Part shown: piece by piece, positions 1 through 7,001 of the stretch
Numbering within the stretch: position 1 is the first letter of the stretch
Layout of the letters: each line of letters opens with the position of its first letter
Assembly (NCBI GenBank): GCA_047618505.1
Contig: JBLHLB010000045.1
Coordinates: 1-18,248 of the forward strand
Origin: JBLHLB01 sp047618505
GTDB lineage: Bacteria > Planctomycetota > UBA1135 > GCA-002686595
DNA: 18,248 nucleotides
Reading direction: 5' to 3'
The notes under the pieces: generated by a model
Database searches by the model: none
Seen by the model: the letters and a program-made list of their open reading frames with translations, nothing else
What the model was told of the DNA's origin: nothing
Translations under genes and position numbers: made by a program

Positions 1-88
1 CGGGGACACAGAGCGTTTGGCGACTTTCGAAAAGCGACTTGAGGAGCAACGCATAGCTCAAGCAACGGGACAGGGAAAGAACGAGTGA
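1..88 (+). CDS. 3' end of an unidentified upstream gene (partial)
   Basis: An open frame enters from the left edge (first full codon at base 2) and ends with TGA at 86-88. The visible 28 residues are hydrophilic and charged, running from GDTERLATFEKRLEEQ to a QGKNE end, and could form a helix. The stop overlaps the GTG start of the next gene in a GTGA arrangement (85-88), typical of translationally coupled operon genes. The frame and overlap are seen directly. That it is a real gene is inferred from the overlap and the lack of any other start context. Nothing here identifies a family. Confidence 0.55.
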   Translation, partial: GDTERLATFEKRLEEQRIAQATGQGKNE

Positions 89-1740
89 GCGCGGACGCAA
101 CCCCACTTGAGGCCGACGACGCCTCCGTTTCACCGCGCCGTTTTGGGATTTGGGCGCTGTTGTCGCTACTTATTGCCCTCGCTGCTGTCTTTGTTCTACC
201 TGGGGTCCTGGGTTATGGCGTCATCGATGACGCCTATATTTCTCTTCGCTATGCGGACAACTTCGTCCAGGGAAACGGGCTCGTGTTCAATCCAGGGGAG
301 TACGTCGAGGGCTACACAAATTTCCTGTGGACGCTCGTGCTTGGTCTCGGCATTCGCCTCGGTGCGGCGGGCCCGGGCTTTGCGGTCTGGGCGGGACTTT
401 TCGCTGCGGCCTTGACCCTCGTAGCGACCCTTGGCTTGCATGCACGCTTGGCCCGGGGCGAGGGGACGACGGGGCGCGGACTAGAGAGTGGGTGGCGCCT
501 AGCTGCGACGCCTTTGATCCTAGCCCTCTCGCCGACTTTCCTGGCCTATGGAGCCTCGGGGTTGGAGAGTGCAGCCTTTGCGTTCCTGTTGATCTTGCAC
601 GCGTACCTGATCCTTGGAAAGCAAAATGGAATCGGGAGCAACACTGCCCTTGGTGCCGCTGGAATTGTGTTGGCCCTTGCGAACATGACGCGCCCGGAGG
701 CCACGGCCTTCTTCGTGTTTGATGTCACTGCCTTGGTGCTGCTGTGGCTGATCCAGCGCAGGAAACGGGGGAGTTTCGCTGTCGATCCACGGGGAATAAC
801 TCTTCTTGTGACGGGCTTCGCCCTGCCCTTTGGTGCATTCCTTCTATGGCGCCACGGGACCTACGGCTACTGGTTGCCGAATACCTACTACGCCAAGGTT
901 GGCGGGCCTTCTTCGGCGTTACTCGGCAGCGGCGGTGCGTACATGTTCGCGGTGGGCCTGCGAACACTGGCGTTGATTGCGGTGCCCCTTGGGCTTGTGG
1001 CGGCTAAGATGCGCGGGGACGCGCGTCTGCTCTACCTGTCTTGCCTGCTGCTCGTGCAGTTGATCGTGATTGCCCTAGTCGGCGGCGATCACATGGCGCT
1101 TTGGCGCTTCGGCGTGACCCTCTTGCCCCTGAGCGTGATCCTCTTGCGCGAAGGATTTGAGACACTGACGCAGGAGAAATTGGCATCGCCGATCGGTGCC
1201 CTCCTCTTGCTCCTGGTCGGTTGGGGCGCGGGGCTGTGGACTGCAAATTCCGTGCGTCTGCACGAGCGCAACGAACATTCACGGGCGCAGCTCGAGGTCA
1301 CCCTAGCCGAAGAGTGGGCCAGCTTTGGACAGTGGCTCGCGCGCTACGCAGAGAGTGGTGATTCCATCTCGCTCTTGCCCATCGGTGCTATTGGCTTCTA
1401 TTCGGGTCTGCATGTGATCGATCAATTGGGGTTGATCGACGAGCACATCGCGCACCTCGATGTGGAAACGGGGACGGGCTACGTCGGGCACGAGAAATTT
1501 GACAACGACTATGTTCTCGGGCTGCAGCCACGCTTCCTGATGGCCAACCATCAGGTCACTTTTGGACAGGAGATCACCCAGACGCAGTACGATGGTGCCG
1601 CCTATTTCGAGGTGCACCGCGATCTGGTAGGGCGTCCGCAATTGCGCCGTGACTACGTCTTCCGCTGCATTCGAGCAGGGGACGGTTTGCACTACGCGTT
1701 CTATGAACGCAGGGATCTTACCCGGGGCGAGGGCCATTAG
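85..1740 (+). CDS. GT-C fold multi-pass membrane glycosyltransferase (DDAYIS family)
   Basis: This 551-residue integral membrane protein starts at GTG 85, preceded by a purine-rich AGGGAAAG stretch and overlapping the upstream stop. After a short cytoplasmic leader there is a membrane helix at about residues 22-42, then a first outer loop with the hallmark DDAYISLRYADN (D48, D49) and NPGEYVEGYTNFLW (about 69-82). Further hydrophobic segments run to about residue 390, then a soluble tail of about 155 residues. An acidic pair in the first extracytoplasmic loop is the catalytic signature of GT-C glycosyltransferases (mannosyl- and arabinosyltransferase-like), which use polyprenyl-phosphate sugars outside the cytoplasmic membrane. 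The exact loop sequence is common in uncharacterised bacterial relatives of the AftB/ZomB type. Donor and acceptor cannot be read from sequence. It is followed after one base by the sulfatase-fold gene, suggesting both modify the same envelope molecule. Family confidence is good; substrate is unknown. Confidence 0.75.
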   Translation: MSADATPLEADDASVSPRRFGIWALLSLLIALAAVFVLPGVLGYGVIDDAYISLRYADNFVQGNGLVFNPGEYVEGYTNFLWTLVLGLGIRLGAAGPGFAVWAGLFAAALTLVATLGLHARLARGEGTTGRGLESGWRLAATPLILALSPTFLAYGASGLESAAFAFLLILHAYLILGKQNGIGSNTALGAAGIVLALANMTRPEATAFFVFDVTALVLLWLIQRRKRGSFAVDPRGITLLVTGFALPFGAFLLWRHGTYGYWLPNTYYAKVGGPSSALLGSGGAYMFAVGLRTLALIAVPLGLVAAKMRGDARLLYLSCLLLVQLIVIALVGGDHMALWRFGVTLLPLSVILLREGFETLTQEKLASPIGALLLLLVGWGAGLWTANSVRLHERNEHSRAQLEVTLAEEWASFGQWLARYAESGDSISLLPIGAIGFYSGLHVIDQLGLIDEHIAHLDVETGTGYVGHEKFDNDYVLGLQPRFLMANHQVTFGQEITQTQYDGAAYFEVHRDLVGRPQLRRDYVFRCIRAGDGLHYAFYERRDLTRGEGH

Positions 1741-1741
1741 G

Positions 1742-3124
1742 ATGAGCGCCAATATGCGATGCACAACTCCCATGGCTCGACCGCTAGAGCCGCGCCTCCG
1801 CAGCTTGGCAGCCTGTGCTTTGGTCTGGCTGGCGACGGCCTGCGGCAGCGGTGACAAACGGCCCGAGCACCCCGGCCCTAATGTGGTTCTCCTAGTGGTG
1901 GACACCCTGCGCGCGGATCACTTGGGGAGCTACGGCAGGAGCCCGAGCCCTTCGCCAGTCATGGACGAGGTGGCGGCCAATGGGATTCGCTTCGACCAGG
2001 CCTTCGCGCAGTCTTCCTGGACACGCCCGTCCTTTGCGTCGTTTCTGACCGGTCGCATCCCCCGTAGCACGGGGATTCAGCGCGAGAAGGGGGACGCCTT
2101 GCATCCGAAGTTCGACACCCTTGCGGAGCAGTTGCAGCGCGCGGGCTATCTCACCATCGGCGCCACGGCGAACCCGAACGTGAACCGCGTCTTTGGTTTT
2201 GCCCAGGGATTCGATCGCTTCCTCGACAGCGAAGTCGTCTGGCGTTGGATGGATCCAGAACCGGGGGCACCCGTCGCCGATGTGCAATCGATGCAGTCCG
2301 CGGATGACCTCCTTGGCAAGGTCTCGAATCTGGTTGGAGCGGGAGACGACGGACCATACTTCCTGATGATCGACCTGATGGAGGTGCACGAATATCGCGG
2401 CCTGGACGATCCGAGCCCAGACCTGGGGGAGGGCGGCATGACACGGCGCTACGATGCTTCGATTGCCACCGTCGACGCGGCCATCGGTCGTTTCCTCCGC
2501 GATCTGCGCGCCAAGCCCGGCTTCGAAGACGCCCTGGTGATCATCACCAGTGACCACGGCGAGGGTCTTGACGATCACCCCGGGGTCGAAGGTGCGTCGG
2601 GCCACGGATTCGTTGTCTATGGGAGTCAGGCACATGTACCGCTGCTCCTGGACGATGGGCCTGGGCCCCTGCCGGAGCGAATGGTCATTGATGCGCCGGC
2701 GCGCTTGATGGATCTCTTTCCAACGGTGCTTGAAGTCGCCCAGATCGAGATTCCCAGAGGTCTCGACGGACGCTCGCTCTTGCCGCTAATTCGTGGCGAA
2801 GAAAATCCTGTGCAACGGCCACGTTCGATCGTAATCGAGTCCTACTTCCGCGGTTCCAGCAAGCTTGGGATCTACGACCCCGAGTGGCGCCTGTTCGTGA
2901 ATCGTGATGGTCACCCGGGGACGGAGTTGCTTGAACTTTATCGAACCGGAATGACGGAGAATGGCGCCGCGAACAACCTGGCGGCAGACAATCCGGACCT
3001 CGTGGGGAAGTTGGCTGCGCGCTTGAAGGACTGGGAGCGATTGAATCCTTCTGCGGAGACATGGTCACCGGAGGGCGGTATCCCTGAAGACGTTCAACAG
3101 CAACTTGAGGACGTTGGCTACTGA
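1742..3124 (+). CDS. Sulfatase/alkaline-phosphatase superfamily enzyme with Thr at the nucleophile position
   Basis: I chose ATG 1742, one base after the previous stop and with GAGGG about 8-9 bases upstream; the frame is open further left but that would overlap the previous gene. The product is 460 residues. A hydrophobic export segment spans about 21-33, and C34 (LATAC) may be a lipid-attachment Cys, although the -3 residue is Ala, so the lipobox is weak. The catalytic domain shows NVVLLVVDTLRAD (metal ligand D54), SSWTRPSFASFLTG (about 91-104), SDHGE (D271, H272) and a GHGF motif (H288) before HVPLLL. Aligning WTRPSFASFLTG with the sulfatase signature C/S-x-P-S-R puts T94 at the nucleophile and Phe where Arg belongs. 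It therefore lacks the formylglycine-conversion site and resembles the Thr-nucleophile phosphotransferase/phosphodiesterase branch. Substrate is unknown; it is probably periplasmic. Its stop overlaps the next start (TGATG). Confidence 0.8.
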   Translation: MSANMRCTTPMARPLEPRLRSLAACALVWLATACGSGDKRPEHPGPNVVLLVVDTLRADHLGSYGRSPSPSPVMDEVAANGIRFDQAFAQSSWTRPSFASFLTGRIPRSTGIQREKGDALHPKFDTLAEQLQRAGYLTIGATANPNVNRVFGFAQGFDRFLDSEVVWRWMDPEPGAPVADVQSMQSADDLLGKVSNLVGAGDDGPYFLMIDLMEVHEYRGLDDPSPDLGEGGMTRRYDASIATVDAAIGRFLRDLRAKPGFEDALVIITSDHGEGLDDHPGVEGASGHGFVVYGSQAHVPLLLDDGPGPLPERMVIDAPARLMDLFPTVLEVAQIEIPRGLDGRSLLPLIRGEENPVQRPRSIVIESYFRGSSKLGIYDPEWRLFVNRDGHPGTELLELYRTGMTENGAANNLAADNPDLVGKLAARLKDWERLNPSAETWSPEGGIPEDVQQQLEDVGY

Positions 3125-4476
3125 TGAATAACACGCGAGATGGCGCTTCTTTGAAGACAGCACTTGTGCGCGCTTTGTTGTTGGGCGCAGGCCTGATCTC
3201 CCCAATCGCCTGCGGTGGAAATGTGCAGCCGGCGGTTACCGAAGATGTCGGAGTCGGACCGCTGCGCGCTTATCCGCCGGTGGTCGCACTGAAGCCAGCG
3301 GAGCTCGACCCCGCAGGTTTTTGGGGGGCCAGCGGCAAGGGTGACGGCCTCTGGGCAAGCACGCCCACGGTTTCCCCCGAGGCCGCCGCCGGGTCACTCC
3401 AAGCCATCGGTTACGCCCAGGGATTCGAGGTTCTGCCGGTGGAGAGCGGAGTCTTCGTGCGCGTGGCGGATCGTATTCAGCCGGGGCCGAACCTTTATGT
3501 TTCTGGTCACGGGGCGGAGGCGATTCTGATGGCCACGGACGGAGCGGTACTGCACCGTTGGAGCCACGCATATGAGGCGCTTCCGAATGCCCCGGAGGCG
3601 ACCGAGGAGCAAGCCGGTTGCTGGCGGCGCGCAGCCGCGCGTGAGGATGGAAGGCTCTATGCGATCCACGAGGGCGTCGGTTTGGTGGCCCTCGACCGCG
3701 ACTCCAATCTGCTTTGGTTTCATGCGGGCGGGGAACACCACGATCTGGTGTTGTTGGACGACGGCGGGCTCATCGTGTTGGCCCGCGCGCCACGTGTCGT
3801 GCCCGAGATCCATGCTGAGTACCCGGTGCTCGAGGACTTTGTGCTTTGGCTAGACGCCAACGGGAACGAGCTGCGCCGCATTTCTCTCCTGGAGGCTTGG
3901 CGAAGGTCGGATTTTTCCGATCTCCTGGGGCAACGGCCCTACCTGGTGGGGGACATCATGCACACCAACGGTATGAGCCTCTTGGGCTCTTCCCTGGAGG
4001 CTCGGTTGCCTGCCTTCACAGAGGGGAACCTGCTGTTGTCGGCGCGCATGCTGGATGCGATCTTCGTGCTTGATCCAAGCTCGGGACGCGTGGTCTGGGC
4101 CCAGCGTCGGCCTTGGTTGCGGCAGCACGACCCGAGTTTGACCGAGGCAGGCACGGTCCTGCTATTCGACAACCGTGGTTACCGCGGCGCGAGCCAAGTC
4201 CTCGAGTTCGACCCCGCGGCCTCCCGCGAAATTTGGTCTTACCGCGGCATACCACCGCAGTCCTTCGACTCGATCTTCCTAGGCGCGGCCCAGCGTTTGG
4301 CGAACGGTAACACCTTGATCACCGAAGGTTGCGCCGGCCGAGCACTCGAAGTCACTCCGGCGGGCGAAGTCGTCTGGGAATTCATAAGCGGGCATCGCGC
4401 CGGCGAGGACGGCGAGCTCGTAGCTGCACTCTTCGATGTCGTCCGAATGCCAGTTGGTTTCGGGGAAAACTGGTGA
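3124..4476 (+). CDS. Arylsulfotransferase (ASST)-like beta-propeller protein, exported
   Basis: This 450-residue protein starts at ATG 3124, sharing one base with the previous stop; GAGGA lies 12 bases upstream. An N-terminal hydrophobic stretch ending SPIACGG (Cys about residue 30) suggests export, perhaps as a lipoprotein with a non-ideal lipobox. The body is a set of beta-propeller-like repeats: GPNLYVSGH, HHDLVLLDDGG, HTNGMSLL, FVLDPSSGRVVWAQR, LEFDPAASREIWSYRG, RLANGNTLITE and LEVTPAGEVVWEF. This order matches bacterial arylsulfotransferases and the related Arylsulfotran_2 family. These are PAPS-independent enzymes that move sulfate from a phenolic sulfate to a phenol through a sulfo-histidine. 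H206, H280, R308 and H335 are candidates for the active-site three-His-plus-Arg set known from E. coli AssT; that correspondence is my manual reading and the spacings differ. No PQQ-binding motif was recognised. Coupling to the preceding enzyme implies a joint task. Confidence 0.7.
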   Translation: MNNTRDGASLKTALVRALLLGAGLISPIACGGNVQPAVTEDVGVGPLRAYPPVVALKPAELDPAGFWGASGKGDGLWASTPTVSPEAAAGSLQAIGYAQGFEVLPVESGVFVRVADRIQPGPNLYVSGHGAEAILMATDGAVLHRWSHAYEALPNAPEATEEQAGCWRRAAAREDGRLYAIHEGVGLVALDRDSNLLWFHAGGEHHDLVLLDDGGLIVLARAPRVVPEIHAEYPVLEDFVLWLDANGNELRRISLLEAWRRSDFSDLLGQRPYLVGDIMHTNGMSLLGSSLEARLPAFTEGNLLLSARMLDAIFVLDPSSGRVVWAQRRPWLRQHDPSLTEAGTVLLFDNRGYRGASQVLEFDPAASREIWSYRGIPPQSFDSIFLGAAQRLANGNTLITEGCAGRALEVTPAGEVVWEFISGHRAGEDGELVAALFDVVRMPVGFGENW

Positions 4477-4730
4477 GGAGTTAGTTTGTTTTCCACGCTG
4501 GCTTGGGCCGGCAAGGACGCGATCCCCGATGCGCGTAGAAGAAATAGAAAGACGGCGACCGGAGGTGGTCTCAGGCCAGGAGGTCGCTACGCTTTCGCGT
4601 TGCGTAGCCATGCTTGGCATCGCCCTCTGATGAGCTGCGCGTTGTCGCTCCGCACCACCTTGATTCGCACCTCCTAGATTCACATCATGTCTTTCCGACC
4701 CGTTCTTTCCCGCTGTCCAGCGACTCGCCC
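4477..4730. other. Non-coding gap with two hairpins between the ASST-like and helicase genes
   Basis: This stretch holds no convincing gene. Two inverted repeats are visible. At 4517-4536, ACGCG+ATC pairs with GAT+CGCGT (8 bp with one bulged G at 4531 and a CCC loop). At 4586-4608, GCTACGC pairs perfectly with GCGTAGC across a 9-base loop. Neither is followed by a clear T-run, so neither is a textbook terminator; they may mark the transcript end or leader of the neighbouring genes. I found no convincing -35/-10 pair and no tRNA-like cloverleaf. The helicase frame stays open back to a TTG at 4614 within this gap. Confidence 0.4.
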
Positions 4731-6863
4731 GTGACGAGCAAGGGACTTCTGGAGGGATTGAATCCTGAGCAGCGTTTGGCCGTGGAAACGACTGAGGGGC
4801 CGGTGCTTGTATTGGCCGGTGCCGGTACGGGCAAAACGCGGGTGATCACGACGCGCATCGCGCACCTCATGGCTAAGGGTGTGCCGGCCACAAGCGTCCT
4901 GGCCATGACCTTCACGAATAAGGCGGCGGGGGAGATGCGCGAACGGGTGGCTGGGCTGGTGGGCAAGCGGCCCGCGGAGGACTTGACGGTCGGCACCTTC
5001 CATTCCTTCTGTGTGGGTGTTCTTCGGAGGCACGGGATGGCGATCGGTATTCCGAAGCGCTTTACGATTTGCGACAGTTCCGACCAGGTTACGGCTCTGC
5101 GCTCGGCCCTGCGGGACCTGCGCGTGCCCTCGACGACCATCCAACCGGCGGTGCTGCAGTCGAAGATATCCCTGCTCAAGAACTGCATGGTAACGCCGGA
5201 AAAGGCCCTCGAGGGCGCCAAGGACGACGAGGATGAGCTCGTTGGCCGTGCCTACGATCGCTACCAGGCGCACCTCAGTCGGGCCCGAACCTTGGACTTT
5301 GACGATCTGCTCCTGAAGGTCATCGAGCTCTTCGACAAGGATCCGCAGGTTCTGGAATCCCTTCGCGAGCGCTACCGCTATGTGCTCGTAGATGAGTACC
5401 AGGACACGAACGCTCCACAATATGAGATCGTGAAACGGATCGCGTCCAAGCACCGAAACCTCTGCGTGGTGGGGGACGACGACCAGTCAATCTATGGCTG
5501 GCGGGGTGCGGACGTGTCCAAGATCCTGGGCTTCGAGAAGCAGTTCCCGGGCAGTTTGGTGGTGCGACTCGAGACGAATTATCGTTCGACAGAACAGATC
5601 CTCGAGACGGCCAACAAGCTGATCAAGAACAACCCGACGCGGCATGAGAAGACCCTGCGTTCGGCTTTTGGTCCGGGTGAACGCATCAAGCTCTACACTC
5701 TCGAGGACGAGCATGCGGAATCGGAATTCGTCGTGCGTGACATCGTCGATCTGGTCAGTCACCGCAAGGCGCACTTCGGTGAGTTCGCGATTTTGATCCG
5801 CGCGGCGGTCCAGGCGCGTGCCTTTGAGGAACAGCTACGGTTGCGCAATGTGCCGTACATCCTGGTGGGGGGCATGTCCTTCTTTGATCGCAAGGAGGTG
5901 CGTGATGTCTTGGCCTACATGCGACTCCTGGAGAACCCGGACGACGAGGTCTCCTTCCTGCGCATCGTCAATTGCCCGCCCCGGGGCATTGGTAAGACCT
6001 CGATTGACCGTGCCCTAGCCTTTGCGACCGAACAGGGTATTTCGGTGCTCGAGGCCTTCGATCGCGCGGCGGAGATTCCCAAGTTGAGTCCCACCGCAGT
6101 GGATGCCGTGCGGCAGATGCGCACGGCGCTCGCCTCCCTGGGCAAGGAAGATCCCGGGCCGCGTTTGGCCAAGCACATCGAAGAATTGCTTGAGATCGTC
6201 GGCTACCGAAGCGAAGTCAACAGAGTCTATGCCGACGCGCAGGTCGCGAGCGACCGCTGGAAGACTGTCGAAGGCATCGTGGAGATGGCCGCGGGTCACG
6301 TGAAGCGCTCTAAGAAGCCCTCGCTTTCGCGCTTCCTCGAGCGCTTGACGCTCTCGGCAAATGACGATCGTTCCAAGGAGGACTCGGAAGAGCGCGAGGT
6401 CGTGACGATCATGACCTTGCACGCGGCCAAGGGTCTAGAGTTCCCGCGCGTCTACTTGGTTGGCGTTGAGGAACGTCTGCTGCCCCACTCGCGTGCCGCC
6501 CTGGAGGACACGATCGAGGAGGAGCGCCGATTGGCCTACGTGGGGATCACGCGGGCGCGGCGCGTGTTGACCATAACCTTGGTACAGAAGCGCGCCCGCT
6601 ACGGGACAATCGTAGATTGCCACGCCTCCCGCTTTCTCTATGAGATTCGTGGCGAAGAGCCGCCGGAGGGCTGGATCCCCGCCGGCGCCAAGGTTGAGGA
6701 TATGCTGCCCGCCGGGCGCCCGGGGAAGACCGTCAAGAAGGTCAAGAAGAAGGCCAAGCGCACGGCATCCAAGGCCAAGGCCAAAAAGGTCCGGAGCGCA
6801 ACAGGGACCGCAGCAGGGACCGGATCAAAGGCCACGGCCAAGCGCGGAAAGACGGCCCGCTGA
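4731..6863 (+). CDS. uvrD: UvrD/PcrA-type superfamily 1A DNA helicase with Lys/Ala-rich tail
   Basis: This is a 3'-5' DNA helicase/translocase for repair and replication-conflict resolution. I start it at GTG 4731, which puts the Q-motif LNPEQRLAV at residues 10-18 as in the family; an in-frame TTG at 4614 would add 39 unlike residues, and neither start has a clear Shine-Dalgarno site. All helicase motifs are present: AGAGTGKT (29-36), TFTNKAAGEMRERV, GTFHSFC, VDEYQDTN (D221, E222), VGDDDQSIYGWRGAD (D249-D251), LETNYRST, TLHAAKGLEF (562-571) and YVGITRARR (603-611). The 710-residue length is normal, but the end is not. From about residue 665 it is a lysine/alanine/threonine-rich, histone-H1-like tail (KKVKKKAKRTASKAKAKK), and I see no Tudor-like RNA-polymerase-binding domain as in PcrA or UvrD. 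It appears to be a stand-alone housekeeping gene between two envelope modules. Confidence 0.93.
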   Translation: MTSKGLLEGLNPEQRLAVETTEGPVLVLAGAGTGKTRVITTRIAHLMAKGVPATSVLAMTFTNKAAGEMRERVAGLVGKRPAEDLTVGTFHSFCVGVLRRHGMAIGIPKRFTICDSSDQVTALRSALRDLRVPSTTIQPAVLQSKISLLKNCMVTPEKALEGAKDDEDELVGRAYDRYQAHLSRARTLDFDDLLLKVIELFDKDPQVLESLRERYRYVLVDEYQDTNAPQYEIVKRIASKHRNLCVVGDDDQSIYGWRGADVSKILGFEKQFPGSLVVRLETNYRSTEQILETANKLIKNNPTRHEKTLRSAFGPGERIKLYTLEDEHAESEFVVRDIVDLVSHRKAHFGEFAILIRAAVQARAFEEQLRLRNVPYILVGGMSFFDRKEVRDVLAYMRLLENPDDEVSFLRIVNCPPRGIGKTSIDRALAFATEQGISVLEAFDRAAEIPKLSPTAVDAVRQMRTALASLGKEDPGPRLAKHIEELLEIVGYRSEVNRVYADAQVASDRWKTVEGIVEMAAGHVKRSKKPSLSRFLERLTLSANDDRSKEDSEEREVVTIMTLHAAKGLEFPRVYLVGVEERLLPHSRAALEDTIEEERRLAYVGITRARRVLTITLVQKRARYGTIVDCHASRFLYEIRGEEPPEGWIPAGAKVEDMLPAGRPGKTVKKVKKKAKRTASKAKAKKVRSATGTAAGTGSKATAKRGKTAR

Positions 6864-7001
6864 TCACCGGAGTGGCGCCGTCCTGGAGCGCTTCGCCACG
6901 ATGCGCTTCCTGATTGGATTCCCGAGGCTGTATGCTCCGGGGGCGACGGCCGGTGTGGCCCGAGAACTCCCGCGGAATTGAAATGCTGATCCACTGACTC
7001 C
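6864..7001. other. Short non-coding gap before the hybrid kinase
   Basis: These 138 bases carry no gene I can support. A 6-bp inverted repeat (GTGGCG at 6872-6877 and CGCCAC at 6894-6899, 16-base loop) lies just after the helicase stop and has no T-run. A TATGCT at 6931-6936 resembles a -10 box, but no matching -35 lies at the right distance, so I do not call a promoter. Confidence 0.3.

Noticed and set aside
196..441. Numerous open frames on the opposite strand and in shifted frames inside genes (this one as example)
   Set aside because: They mirror GC-rich coding sequence, show no domain-like sequence and overlap convincing genes completely.
1649..1741. Upstream ATG at 1649 as start of the sulfatase-fold gene
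   Set aside because: It would overlap the glycosyltransferase gene by 92 bases; ATG 1742 gives a normal export signal and a suitable ribosome site.
3124..4476. PQQ-dependent dehydrogenase as identity of the propeller protein
   Set aside because: The repeats and the HHD / HTN / QHD motifs fit the arylsulfotransferase group, and no PQQ-dehydrogenase active-site pattern is seen.
4614..4730. 39-residue N-terminal extension of the helicase from TTG 4614
   Set aside because: The extension is unlike any helicase N-terminus, has no ribosome site, and the conserved region starts just after GTG 4731.
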